Origin: Delphinapterus leucas
Lineage: Eukaryota > Chordata > Mammalia > Artiodactyla > Monodontidae
Length of the DNA: 64,000 bases
Assembly (NCBI RefSeq): GCF_002288925.2
Contig: NW_022098045.1
Location: 6,545,519-6,609,518, forward strand
Direction: 5' to 3'
Shown here in pieces: positions 11,858 to 23,152 of the stretch. The first letter of the stretch is position 1. Each line of letters begins with the position of its first letter. The translations under genes and the position numbers were made by a program. Below the pieces are notes generated by a model. The model saw only the letters and a program-made list of their open reading frames with translations. It was not told where the DNA came from and made no database searches.

Positions 11858-12073
11858 TTTTGTTTTTTGTTTTTGTTTTTGCTGTACGCGGGCCTCTCAC
11901 TGCTGGGGCCTCTCCCGTTGCGGAGCACAGGCTCCGGACGCGCAGGCTCAGCGGCCGTGGCTCACGGGCCCAGCCGCTCTGCAGCGTGTGGGATCTTCCC
12001 GGACCGGGGCACGAACCCGTGTCCCCTGCATCGGCATGCGGACTCTCAACCACTGCGCCACCAGGGAAGCCCA
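11858..12073 (-). mobile_element. CHR-type SINE inserted at the exon B splice donor
   Basis: A - strand copy: T-rich tail at 11856-11880 (tttttgttttttgttt), CpG-rich tRNA-derived body, head ending ccaccagggaagccc at 12072. It is flanked by the 16-bp duplication ttgYcagcgtaagttt. On the bottom strand the target reads TTTT|AAAAC, the usual L1 endonuclease nick. The body keeps the exon B reading frame open until a TAA at 12083-12085. Confidence 0.93.
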
Positions 12074-12089
12074 TTGTCAGCGTAAGTTT
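12074..12089 (+). promoter_or_regulatory. FRAS1: Duplicated splice donor, right copy of the SINE TSD
   Basis: ttgtcagcgtaagttt. The nine-base donor core (AGC|GTAAGT) is identical to the coding donor 232 bases upstream. Since 232 is not a multiple of three, use of this copy would shift the frame. Confidence 0.85.
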
Positions 12090-12879
12090 TAAAAAATGAA
12101 CTTTCTCTCCTTTCCTGCTCTTCTGGAGTCATTGAAGGAAATAGGGATTTTTTGCTTCCATATTTTCACCTGGTAGCCTTTAGTTTTAGAAAAGAAAGAA
12201 AATGAATCTACAAAGCATATGGATTCCATTAGCAGATTATAACTCAGATATGGGCCTAATTGGAAGTGCTGGACTAGAGGAGCTGTGTGTTCTTGGGTCA
12301 GTCATTTAACCTCTCTGTTCTCTAGTTATCTCATTAAAATCATAACATTGTTGGTCTAGTTTATTCCTATGGTTTCTCTCAGTGATCCAATTCCAAGATC
12401 CTAAGCAGAGAGTGGAGCTCATTCTAGTATAAAGGCCTGAACCTCAGCCCTTCTCTGGGTTTAATTTGTTTTTGACATGTATTTGTTAAATACTGACAGC
12501 ATGCAAGACTTGATATGCTATAAAGGATTCAGTTTCTGCCCAAACAGTAGTTTACTTTGTCTTGCATGAAAGTTACTTGTATAGATATCTTAGTTCTCAA
12601 ATAAGTTAAAATATGATTAATTACCTGAGTCGTGCACAAACAAAGAGTTAGGATAAATTAGGGCAAGGGCAAATCTGGGTGGAAAAAAAATTAGGAAGTG
12701 ATTCACAGATGAAGGAACAGTTTTGAAATAGGCTGAGGCAGCTGACTTTATTTCAATCAGTGAAGTGTCAGTTGCCAAAAAACTGTGGTGTAGTTTTCTC
12801 ATTTTGAAAATGACAGTTAACAAATACAGTACTGGTATTTCAATTTTCTGTCCTAGGAAGTACCATGTTGAAGGAATTA

Positions 12880-13115
12880 TAGAGTAATGGTTAGGAGAGT
12901 GGGCTCTAGAATCAGGTAACTAAAGTTCAAATCCTAACTGCCACGTAACTAGCTTTGTGACCTTGAGCAGGTGAATTAAGCACTAGGCCTCAGTTTCCTT
13001 TTTCTATAAAAGGGAGATTATAATAGTGCCTACCTCTAATGTCATTGCACTTAGCACAGACCCTAGCAGAGAATAAGCTCTCAGTATAGCTACTGTTGTT
13101 ATCATCACCATCATG
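12880..13115 (+). mobile_element. MIR SINE (+)
   Basis: Recognisable MIR order: 'gtaatggttaggagagtggg', 'ctagctttgtgacctt', 'ggcctcagtttcc', 'agagaataagctctcagta'. Old and diverged. Confidence 0.8.
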
Positions 13116-15999
13116 TGAAATGAGAGGCAAATCGAGCAGTAAAAGATATTTATATTTTATAGATACAAAGGTAGGTATCACTGTTAGTTTATGGAGATTC
13201 TTGCAAGGATTTGCATTTGAAATGAAGTTATATGGAACCCACCATTTTGCATTATCTGTTGAGATACCAGAGACAAAAATCCCTTTTGGATCCATGAAAA
13301 GAGTTTTTTGTTTTTTGTTTTTTTTTTTTACTTTTGTAACAGAAACTTTGCTTGGTATATATCAACTGTCTGCCGGAATCTGTAGATTCTGTAACACAAG
13401 AGACACGAATGAAACACTTGCATTTTCTATTCAGGAACAAAAGAGTGTTGGTGTAGAAGTAGTGACTTAGATATTTGAGGCTCTTCACTGCAGTGGAATC
13501 ACAGAAATAAAAGTTCAAAAGAAAAAAACAGAACCCCTTTTATGGCTTATAGGTGGCAAAAATACGTTGCATTGAAGTATTTCTCTTCTGGGAAGCTTCT
13601 GCTCTGCACAAATGCATTTGCTATGCTACCATGTAAATAAGATTTTATAGACTATTTCAGTTAAATTAAGCATCTTCTAACTTTAGTCCTTTGCTAAAGC
13701 TTAGGTTTCCTTCATCCAAAGACTGAGTAAGGTAAGGTATGCCCCTAAGTTGGGCTATTTGAGTTTCTAATACATAAAAAAAAAATTCACAATGTCCCTT
13801 TCTACTGCTCATCATTATAGACAATTATAGGCCTGACAATTTTAGGAATTGTGCAGTAAAGGGCTTTTAAGGAAATATAATCAACATTAAGGGGAGGCAT
13901 TAATAACCATATTATAGAAGAAAGTAAGAGCTTCAGAGCTGTCTAGATTCTGATTACAGGAACCTTTAGAAATTGCGTACTGAGCTCTAAAATTTCAGGA
14001 TAACCAGTTGAGAAGGAACTTTCAAGAAGAGATGATAAATGAGGTTCTCAGTACTTGAAACCGTAGTGCCCTGGAGTAGGAGGAAGACTCCAGCGCACCT
14101 GAGCCAAACTTGCACCCAGGGCAGAGATTCTCTCTCACCCCCTCACAGGCTGCTACAGATGAGGAAGGAAGCCAGGTGCATCGGTGGGGATGAGGGCTGT
14201 TTCTCATCAGCCCTAGAGCCTCCTTCTGGAGCAGTGTAGAATGGCTCCTCCCTCATTCACACGATTCCCTTCCGAAGTCTGACATTAGCTTGGACTTCTC
14301 TGTTCTGAGCAGGACCGGAGTCAGTGGAGTATTGAGCAGAAAGGAGGGACTGTCTCAGAGGTCGGGAGGGAGACGGGGCGTCATAGGCTGTGAGGTTCCC
14401 TCCTCCTCAGTGAACGATAGTTAAAAGTATCAATACATCTCTGCTTCCCTCACTGCTTTCTGGTCCCCTCGGCCCCTTCTTCACTGTCCTCTTAGCTCTT
14501 TCCATGGGGTCACTGACCTCGGAGAGCTTCACCTGCTACTCCAGACGTTGTCACACCAACGTGACTGCAGTAAGACTAATACCCTCTGGTCTGAAAATTC
14601 TAAGAGGGAGAAAAGGCTCTGAACGGGGAAGCTAGAACCCAGGGGGTTTGGTTATGTGCAGAACTACTTTGAGTGAGACAAGGTCACTTGGGGATTGCCT
14701 TGGAGACGGCTGAGGGGTTCGATTAAAGAGGAAGAAGCGTTCGAAGAGAAATGATGGAAGCCCCCTGCTTCTTTGTGTGGCACCACTGCATCCCTCCAAA
14801 TCCTCCATATAGTCTTTGAACATTTCCAAATGCTCGGCGGGACCCCATTTCTTTTGGGAGTCAGTGAAGGAGCTGAGTTATGCTTTGGGAATGAGACTTC
14901 ATGGAAGGATTCAAGACCACGGAGGCAGACAGAAGCTTGAGGAAGTAAACTACAAGAAACTCTCAGCTGTCAGTACAGGGGCCTTGTTTTGCAGCTCCAT
15001 GTCCAGCAGGGCGTCCAGCTGACATTGAGGTTACATGAAGGCTCTTCAGTTTAAGATTGTGTTAGTTTCTTTAGTAACCATGTCAACTTTTAGTAAGCTT
15101 TCAATCAACTAAGATTCTTAGATCATGTTTTATAATAATGCTTTCTAAACAGGCCTTCTGTCCCCTCTGTTTGTACAATTGGTTATAGAACATAAATGCA
15201 AGACTTGACTTACAGTTTAGCTTATTTTGTCTGATTAGTTTATTGATACAATGGGCCAAAATAAGTTTAAGTTTTTCTTTCAGCTGGTGAAACTTAACTA
15301 TGCGTGTATCCTATGTAAGTGTACGTGTCATATTTAAATATCATTAGCATAATTACTTTGTTTTCATTAAAGTAATTAATAAAAATATTGGCCAACTAAG
15401 AAATTAAGACTTCATCATAATACTCTACTAAAGACATTCATTTCCAATTACAAAGATTTACTGGCAACTTTCTGAGTATGTATTTCAACCATCTTCAAAT
15501 CCACTTACAGCTGGTAGACCCCACTTCATTTTTGTATTCACAAGTTTATATTTAGGGTTTTTGTCAAACCCTTTGGCAAAATTAAGATAACAACATGTGT
15601 AGAAATCCTACCTCCCGAAAGGATAAAAGTTTAGTCTCATATAAGTTTCCAACAATAAAAATATTTTTTTCTAATATTTTCAAACTGAAAATCCGGTCTA
15701 GAATTTTCCTAAGACCTTTAATTACAAGTCTACATATTCTAACAAATATTTTATACCAGTGGCTTTTCTTGTAGGTGAAACAAAAGGAATTTCTTTTTAT
15801 TTTAGAGGGAGGTCATTTTTCTGCACTGTGCCACACACTTTGATATCCTTTAGCACTAAAACTCACATGACCACTCTCTAGACTTTTCCTCTGACACATG
15901 CTGAGAGAAAATTTTAGAGGGAGGCAGAGATGCTAGTGCTTGAGTATATATAATTACAATATCTGGCTTCTTTCACTTATGTTGCAAGTATTTATTGAA

Positions 16000-16760
16000 C
16001 ACCAACAAAATTACAGATAACCAGCTAGGTGCTGGGGACTATTGCAAGGAACAACAGAAACCTCGTCTTCGCTTTCATGAAGCTTACAGCTGTAAAGGAT
16101 ACAGGTGGTAAATAATCGCTGAAATTGAACATTTTTATGTATGGCATGAATGAAAAGTATAAGAACAGTACCTGGGAGACCTGTTCTAGACTGGAGCGTC
16201 AGGGAAGGCCTTCTTGAAGAAGAGACTGAAGAATGAATAAGAGTTAAAGACAAGAGACTTGGAGATTATATTGAGAGGATTCAAATATGTGTATTATGAT
16301 TTCTAGGTAGAAAGAATGGAGGGAATGATGGAGAAGCAATATTTACAGAAATGATGGCTGGAATTTTTCCAGGCCTGAAGAAAGATATGAGCTCATAGAT
16401 GAAAGTGTCCTCTGACACCTGAGAAGTATGAATTAAAAAATCACTCTTACAGATACATGGAAAATAGAATGCAAGGGACTCAAACCAATTAGGAGGCTAT
16501 GATAGTGGTCTAGGAGGAGATGATAATGGCTTGGACATATTGGCATTTGTGGATATGGAGAAAAGCAGAAAGTTCTGAGAATTATGTAGGAGAGTTCAAA
16601 CAAATAAGATCCAGTAAGTAATTGAATTAGGAGTGAGAGAAAGGGAGGTGCCAGGAGAGACTCTAAGGTTTCTAGCATGAACAACTGAGTCAATGGAGAA
16701 ATGCTAGTTGTTGAATCAGGCAGAGATGGAAGCAGGACCAGATTTGGAGATCATCCCTGA
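16000..16760. repeat. Purine-rich ancient interspersed repeat, family not assigned
   Basis: Starts with 'gtatttattgaacacc' and 'aggtgctggggactattgca' and runs through 'gggaaggccttcttgaag' to 'aggaggctatgatagtgg' and 'gccaggagagactctaagg'. The same order of phrases occurs at 58290-59105, so these are two copies of one old family. Confidence 0.5.
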
Positions 16761-16959
16761 ATGCCTAAATTAAGTGACTGCTAAGAATTACAACTGAGTA
16801 AGTCAGTAAGCCAGGTCACCTTAAAGTCCTTCGTATCTTAAAACATGGGATTTCCTGAGCTCCAAAATAAGTTGATGCCTAATTTTAATCTTGGTATCGG
16901 ACAAAAATCTGAATCTACATCATGAACTGTAGTATATATAAAAGTTTACAAGTTTCCTG

Positions 16960-17010
16960 ATTCCTTAAGAAGCAAGGTTCCTTAAGAAGCAAGGTTCCTT
17001 AAGAAGCAAG
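16960..17010. repeat. Three tandem copies of a 17-bp unit
   Basis: The unit (g/a)ttccttaagaagcaag is repeated head to tail at 16960-16976, 16977-16993 and 16994-17010. The copies differ only at the first base. It lies 330 bases before exon C. Confidence 0.93.
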
Positions 17011-17340
17011 ATTCCAAGGACACTCTGGACTATTATTCCAGAGATCTTGAAATAAGTATAAATTAATCCTGTTGCTGAGTCACGGGGCAGTTTGGATGTG
17101 GGATTTCTGTTCTTGGCTTTATAATTTATCTTCTCTGGAAAATAAAATTTCCCTCTTTGATTTTGGAAAACAAGATTAACATTTTCTGTTTCTGTTGATC
17201 GCAGGGTAGGGTTCTGAGCCGTGATTAAAAAATAGGTTGGAGGGAGGCTCTGTTGCTTTGCAGCATCTCTCTAGGTTTGATCAGTGCTTCAGTATTTGCA
17301 ATTGTACTCATCTGGTCATTTTCTTTTCCTATCTGCTCAG

Positions 17341-17487
17341 CATGCGACCCACATTGTGGAAGCTGTGATTCACAGGCCAGCTGTACCTCCTGCCGAGATC
17401 CAAACAAGGTCCTGCTCTTTGGAGACTGCCAGCATGAGAGCTGTGCCCCACAGTACTATCTTGACTTCTCCACCAAGACATGCAAAG
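17341..17487 (+). CDS. FRAS1: FRAS1 exon C: furin-like repeat
   Basis: A 147-nt phase 1-1 exon with one furin-like repeat, (P)CDPHCGSC… to …STKTCK. The eight cysteines are spaced C-x3-C-x2-C-x5-C-x2-C-x11-C-x4-C-x12-C. The x4 between the sixth and seventh cysteines (QHES) differs from x3 in the other five repeats, a one-residue insertion. Acceptor is tatctgctcag, donor is AAAG|gtaaag. If the duplicated donor of exon B were used, this exon would be read in another frame and hit TGA after about nine codons. It is joined to exon D as (G)AG = Glu. Confidence 0.95.
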
Positions 17488-18909
17488 GTAAAGCTTTTCC
17501 AGAATTGCACAAGTCTTCTACTTGTCGATGCCCCTTTACTAGAGACGTCTGCTCCCACATTGGGAAAATACTGTCGTCAGATGTTTAGACTTTCTCTGAT
17601 GAAAAGTCATTATGTATGTATGTATGTATTAAGCAAATAGCTTTCTCTGTCTACCATGTACTAGATATTATGCCAGGTCTTAGTAACTAGACCAGAGATG
17701 GCAAACTGGAAACCCTCAGGTTGTGTTTAATCCAAGACAGGGGTCTGTGGTTTTGTTTTTTGGTTTTTTTTTTTGATCCACTGAATTTAACAGCGTTTTA
17801 AAATTTTTAATTCTTTGCCTTTTAAACATCAGAAGACTTCACATACAAAAATTGAGATTTTCAGTCTCTTTTGAAAAAGTCAGAAGGTTTGGCAGTACTG
17901 GATTTGCATTCCCACAGTGCAGCAGTAGGTTGATGAGTAGCTGTCGTCTCTGTTGGGTTGAACATGATCTCCTAAGGGTGCCACAGTGCCCACCATTCCC
18001 TGTCCTATCACACCAGGCCTATTTCAAAGATTTACGTTGCCTTCCTGGGCCCTGTAGGCACTTGCATTTACAACTCTAGACTGCCAGACTCTAAGCTTAA
18101 TGAGGACAGGAGTTGTGTCTGATTTGTTCATCTCTTGCTTAACATACTTTAATGAGTGAAGACACAGCCCCTGTCCTCCAGGAGTTTATAAGCAAGCATT
18201 GTCAAAAACCGAGTACTACCTTTTACCTTGTTTTCCGGTGTTTAACATTATTGGAGCTTATGCTCTTCAAATGGCAGGACCCAGCAAGTGGAAAGACAGA
18301 ATTAAAGGATGGATTTCCCTTGCTTCTGTTCCATTTCCCTTCTCCATTCCTCCATTCCACGTTCCCCACCCACCCACCCGCCCCTCCGACCTTTCCAATT
18401 CTGCCAGAGAAGCTAGGGCTCAGAGATGGAGGTCAGACATCTGTCAAGTGAACTTGGGATGCTTTACGGTTTTGCAAAATTACATACATTCCATTCCGAG
18501 AAATTGTACTTGGTTGTTAACTGAGGCGGTCTGCTGTGCTCAAGACCACAGAACCTTTTCTAGTTTTTCCCTTCTAACCAGTGGTTGTCAGTCTGTGGTG
18601 AAAAACAAGATTATCACACATCCTCCCTGTTGTAAATGATTTCATAACTATGCTGGCAGTTTTCAAGGCTCTGTTTTAGTCATTTTCCCTCAGGACTGAT
18701 TCAGTCAAATAAATGAGCGAGATTAACTTTATAAATCTTCTTGGAAGCACGTGTACCATCGTGCACATTTACCTCTTCTTTGGGACTTAGAAATACTGCA
18801 TCAAAGAAGAGAGAAAGGTGACTAATGAGAGGTTTCTCCAGCTTCTTAGAGGAGAGGGACGGCGGGGTGAGGCAGCACCGAGTGGAGATACATTCTCCAA
18901 GGAAACCAG

Positions 18910-19385
18910 TTCAGCAGCAAACATTTATTAAACTGCTGTGTGCCACGCACTGTGCTGAGTTCCTTAAATTCATTATTCCATTTAATCTTCACAGTAGCCT
19001 TATGAAATAGGTGCTATTCTTATCCCTGTTTTACAGATAAGGAAACTGAGGCTCAAAAAGCTTAAGGAAAGTGTGCAAGACATGCAGATAAAAAGTGCCA
19101 AAGCCATGACTTGAATACAGATTTACCTGACTTCAAAAACGAGTACTTAGGGCTTCCCTGGTGGCGCAGTGGTTGAGAGTCTGCCTGCCGATGCAGGGGA
19201 CACGGGTTCGTGCCCCGGTCTGGGAAGATCCTACATGCCGCGGAGCGGCTGGGCCCGTGAGCCATGGCCACTGAGCCTGCGCGTCCGAAGCCTGTGCTCT
19301 GCAACGGGAGAGGCCACAACAGTGAGAGGCCCGCGTACCGCAAAAAAAAACCAAGTACTTAATCCTGCTGTTTTGTCCCGTCTTC
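18910..19385 (-). mobile_element. MIR (-) split by a SINE
   Basis: Reverse-complement MIR phrases: 'aaacatttattaaactgctg', 'ttccatttaatcttcacag', 'gataaggaaactgaggctca'. The MIR end continues after the SINE at about 19354 (agtacttaatcctgctg). Confidence 0.8.
19150..19350 (+). mobile_element. CHR-type SINE (+) with TSD
   Basis: Begins gggcttccctggtggcgcag and ends cgcgtaccgcaaaaaaaaa. The TSD agtactta is present at 19142-19149 and 19354-19361. It sits inside an older MIR. Confidence 0.93.
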
Positions 19386-20233
19386 CATGCACGAAGGACT
19401 TAACCTTACCAGCTAGAACTCTGCATTTTATGACTGCAAAATCGCCCGTCCAAATTGCCTGGGCCATCAAGAACGACAGCCACAACCACCAGCATAATCA
19501 CAATGACAAAAACAGTAGCCGCAGCACCCTGTCTTCCTGGGCCTGACTCGGTAGTTCTGGTGTTGAACCTGATGATCTGTATTTCTAACCACCCCCCTGA
19601 ATTACTTGGGTGTGCATCTAAGGCTGGGAGCCCCTAGAACATAAACTTCCTGAGGGCAGGGTCTACACCCGCCACACGAGGTTCAGGGCCATACATCCCA
19701 TCAGTGCTTGTTCAGTGAGTGAACATGTAAAGGAGTCAGCTCTGCTCTAAATGAGATCTGTTATTTCAGGAACTCCTTTATTTCTGGACAGTTCGTTTAC
19801 ACCCCTTGTAAGTCTAATGTCATTGGTTCTTTCTGTTGTGCTGGTCAACGCCTGATTTTTGAGAGGAAGAGAGTCACGTGGCCGGTGTCAGTGGAGGGAG
19901 CAGATGCATTCTTCGTTGAGTCTCTGACATCCTTTACCTATTGGCATTTGGAGGAGGTCAGATGAGGTTTGTGGGAGCAAATAGGCCACTCCCTGGAACA
20001 GGCTTTGCATGAAGGAGCGATCCTTGTACGCGCCGTGTCTAACGTAATTAGGAAACGCTCAACCTCAGAGAGGCGTTCAGGCTACTACAAGCAGAGCCTC
20101 GTTAGAGCTCGCTTATCCATCTCTTCTGTTGTCCTCACTCACCCCATGCAGCTGCAGCCAGTGTCCTCATAAATTAGCCTCTGGGGCTGAGGCTGGACAG
20201 AAAGGAAGCTGATCGAAGGAACTTTCTTTCTAG

Positions 20234-20374
20234 AGTGTGACTGGAGTTGCAACGCGTGTCACGGGCCTCTGAGGACAGACTGCCTGCAGTGCATGGATGG
20301 CTATGTTCTCCAGGACGGGGCCTGTGTGGAGCACTGCTCACCATCATTTTACCGGGACCTAGGCCTCTGCAAGA
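20234..20374 (+). CDS. FRAS1: FRAS1 exon D: furin-like repeat
   Basis: A 141-nt phase 1-1 exon coding one furin-like repeat, (E)CDWSCNAC… to …RDLGLCK. The eight cysteines are spaced C-x3-C-x2-C-x7-C-x2-C-x10-C-x3-C-x10-C. The hydrophobic-aromatic stretch GYVL between cysteines five and six is the usual core of the second half of this fold. Acceptor is ctttctttctag with a strong pyrimidine tract, donor is AAGA|gtaagt. It joins exon E as (A)GC = Ser. This exon and the next two share the same 141-nt length, which fits tandem exon duplication. Confidence 0.95.
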
Positions 20375-21300
20375 GTAAGTGTCTGGAGCCCTTGCTCTGT
20401 GCTCATCCAAGCTTCCGCCCCCTCTGTATTTTACTGTTCTGAGAAGGAGCCTGTGGCCAGTTTCCTCTCTGGCTTTTTATCCAATTTCTTGTTTCTTTCC
20501 TAAGAGTTTTTCTTTGTTCTAATGCAAATGTCCGCTCTTTCCTTCTCCCATGCCCCAGTACAGCATGTGCTAAATTTGAAATCCACATGGGAATCTTGGA
20601 GGTATATGGCCACACAAACAGATATGGTTTGACCATTAGTTTTGGATTTCCTTAAAACTTGAACAGTCCTGTGCTCCAGACGGAGAGGTCTGCACGCCCT
20701 GGTCATTTGAGCATATGGAAAGAGTGCCCTCCCACCATCTGCCCTCCCACGACCCTCCCAATACCATATGTCTAACCGTCACCTTTCTCTGCCTCAGTAC
20801 CCCCTTCAGCCTCACTTTAATGCCACAAAATCTTCACACCCTGGAATGCCCACACAAAGTGCACAGGCAGCATTCCTGGGAGCATCCTTGGGTGATACCC
20901 TGAGGACCGACCAGGTTAGTCAGGAAAGATTGACACTTCAGTGAAGCAGTGCAGGGAGTCAAGGACTAGTTACTAATAACGATAATGGCTGATATCTGTC
21001 AATTTATAGTTTGCATAGTATTTTTCGTTATGTAATTTGACCTTTATCCAAGGAACTGGGTGGGGCAGTGCGTTCTCTGCATTTTATAGGAGAGAACGCT
21101 GAGGCTCAGAGACGTGGAGTGACTAGTGCCAAGTCACCCAGCTGGTAAGTGCGGCAGTCACGATTGGAAGCCTGGCTCCTTGACTCCCAGTCTGCTGCTT
21201 TGCTCAGCACACCAGGTTGTACTGCCTCATCACGAGGAGTGATGGAGGAGCCCCTTGGAAAGCCATGCACATTCCTGTCGACTTGACTTGTGTCTTCCAG
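20375..21300 (+). other. FRAS1: FRAS1 intron, 926 bases
   Basis: Contains a MIR (20975-21235). The first 600 bases show nothing I can assign. It ends cttgtgtcttccag. Confidence 0.93.
20975..21235 (-). mobile_element. MIR (-)
   Basis: Reverse-complement MIR: 'aatggctgatatctgtc', 'gctgaggctcagagacgtgg', 'caagtcacccagctggtaag', 'gactcccagtctgctgct'. It ends about 65 bases before exon E. Confidence 0.8.
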
Positions 21301-21441
21301 GCTGTGACAGCCACTGTCTCCAGTGCCAAGGCCCCCATGAGTGCACCCGCTGTGAAGGGCCATTTCTCCTCTTGGAAGCCCAGTGTGTCCAGGAATGTGG
21401 GAAGGGGAACTTTGCAGATCATTCAAACCGCAAATGCACAG
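21301..21441 (+). CDS. FRAS1: FRAS1 exon E: furin-like repeat
   Basis: A 141-nt phase 1-1 exon with one furin-like repeat, (S)CDSHCLQC… to …HSNRKCT. All eight cysteines are present, spaced C-x3-C-x2-C-x5-C-x2-C-x10-C-x3-C-x12-C, the same spacing as in exon F. This suggests E and F are the closest pair in the array. Acceptor is tgtgtcttccag, donor is CACAG|gtaact. It joins exon F as (G)CC = Ala. There is no N-glycosylation sequon in this repeat. Confidence 0.95.
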
Positions 21442-22019
21442 GTAACTCGGAGACTGTGCTGTGTTCTCTGGAAAGAAGTGAGGGCAGCAAGGAAGTCAGG
21501 TGTGCTGATTCTCAGGTAACCAAGGAGAATCTGAATTAGGAGCAGAATGAAAACCCAGGGAGTTTGGCCTAAGTAGTTGATGGCTTCTCGTGCACATCTG
21601 TCAATGGCTGGCTAAATAGAAGAGTGCAGGCCAATAATTCTCTTGCACAAATCAATATTGTCCCTAAAGGTCTGTATGGAAACAAAGCCAATATTTCATG
21701 GAACGTAAAGCTTATATTGAACTGAGGTGTGGTGTCCATTAAGAGTGGGTCAGCCCTATTGGCATGGGCCCAGGGTTTTCAGTGCAGAGACTAAATTACC
21801 AGTGACCCTGATATTGCCATAATATCCTTGAGGAGTAGGATTTCTAGGGACAGTTTAGTGAGACACATTGAACTTTTGTTATTAAACTAAAGTTAAACCC
21901 AAAGTCTTAATCTCCTTGTCCATTGAGTTATTCACAAGAGCTTCCTCAGTTTGTTCTGATCATTTCCATCAAAACTTGGTAAGGTGTGCCCCACTTTAAA
22001 GAATACCTGATATTTAATA

Positions 22020-22262
22020 ATAATGCCATTACCTAGGCATGGCATTTTATATTTCCCCAAATTTCCTTCATCTGCATTATCTCATTTAACATTCACAATG
22101 ACTTGGTAAAATATGGCAGACACTATGAATCCTGTTTTACAAATGAAAAAAAAGGAAGAGCCTTAAGAGTATTAACCAGGGTAACATAAAGTCAGATATT
22201 AAACTCAAATTTTCTGATTCTAATTCAGGGCCCTTTAAACTATCCTGTTCCACCTCTCTATA
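22020..22262 (-). mobile_element. MIR (-)
   Basis: Diverged reverse-complement MIR: 'catctgcattatctcattta', 'tgaatcctgttttacaaatg', then 'caaattttctgattctaatt'. Confidence 0.7.
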
Positions 22263-22400
22263 ACAGCATCTCAACTGAGGAAGCAGAATAATTAGGCAGT
22301 AAACACTGGATTTATAGAAGCTTATTAACTTGATTCAAAGAAATAATCCGTGGTCTTTTAAATAGCTTGCTCTCCACATGCATTTAAAATAATAATAATA

Positions 22401-22595
22401 GGGCTTCCCTGGCGGCGCAGTGGTTGGGAGTCCGCCTGCCGATGCAGGGGACGCGGGTTCGTGCCCCGGTCCGGGAAGATCCCGCGTGCCGCGGAGCGGC
22501 TGGGCCCGTGAGCCATGGCCGCTGAGCCTGCGCGTCCGGAGCCTGTGCTCCACAACGGGAGAGGCCACGACAGTGAGAGGCCCGCGTACCGCAAA
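22401..22595 (+). mobile_element. CHR-type SINE (+) in an AAT-rich target
   Basis: Begins gggcttccctggcggcgcag at 22401 and ends ccgcgtaccgcaaaa. It has the highest CpG content of the SINEs seen here, so it is probably young. The flanks aaaataataataata (22386-22400) and aaaataatagtaataata (from 22593) are the likely TSD, but both are low complexity. Confidence 0.9.
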
Positions 22596-22624
22596 ATAAT
22601 AGTAATAATAAAAATAAGAATAGC

Positions 22625-22872
22625 AGTGATGGTAGTACATTTGAGCCCTTTCGTGTGCCCAATACTGTTCTAGTCACTGCGGGTTATATGTAGCCCATGT
22701 AATCCAACCAGCAGTCATTGCATTAGGTGCTATTACTATCCCCATTTTTAAGATGAGAAAATTGCACCACAGACTGTTAAACAACTTGCCCGAATTCAGC
22801 AGCCGTTAAGTGGTAGAGGAGGAACAGTACCCGACAGGGCTTATGCTCTTAATCCCTATGAGCTGCCTCCCT
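22625..22872 (-). mobile_element. MIR (-)
   Basis: Reverse-complement MIR: 'ccaatactgttctagtcact', 'ccccatttttaagatgagaa', 'caacttgcccgaattcagca', 'ttatgctcttaatccctatg'. Confidence 0.8.
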
Positions 22873-23152
22873 TACAAGTCAGTATTGTTAACTTTTTAAA
22901 CAATCCATTTATGTGCAACATGTTCAGGTCATAGTGTGGAAAGCAAGGGTGCTCCTTCCTGTTCACTTTCCTTTGCAGGGTAGGAAATTTCATTTCTGTG
23001 AAATTCTGCAGGGAACTGTGGGAATTCTCTTTTGCTGCAGCTGGGGGTCATATGTTGCTGTGCTCCCACTCTTCATTTCTTTATCACTGGTGGCCCCCTC
23101 TGGGGGCCTGTGCCTTTGTCCTGCCTCATTCAGTGTGTCCTCTCTTCAATAG

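Larger units (their letters stand above)
11850..17340 (+). other. FRAS1: FRAS1 intron, 5.5 kb
   Basis: Begins with a SINE at the donor (11858-12073). It then holds weak MIR-like sequence near 12240-12360, a MIR (12880-13115), a purine-rich old repeat (about 16000-16760) and a 17-bp tandem repeat (16960-17010). The stretch 13120-15990 is AT-rich and shows nothing I can assign. It ends ctatctgctcag. Confidence 0.9.
17488..20233 (+). other. FRAS1: FRAS1 intron, 2.7 kb
   Basis: Contains a MIR split by a SINE (18910-19385). The rest (17490-18900 and 19390-20230) shows only a short TATG run near 17611-17630 and T-rich patches near 17750-17775. It ends tttctttctag. Confidence 0.9.
21442..23152 (+). 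other. FRAS1: FRAS1 intron, 1.7 kb
   Basis: Holds MIRs at 22020-22262 and 22625-22872 and a SINE between them (22401-22595). 21442-22010 and 22880-23140 show nothing I can assign. It ends tctcttcaatag. Confidence 0.92.

Noticed and set aside
11604..12092. 162-codon + frame overlapping exon B
   Set aside because: It is in a different frame from exon B and is made of exon shadow plus SINE.
19150..19350. tRNA-like A and B boxes
   Set aside because: These belong to tRNA-derived SINEs. There is no full tRNA cloverleaf, so no tRNA gene is called here or at the other SINEs.
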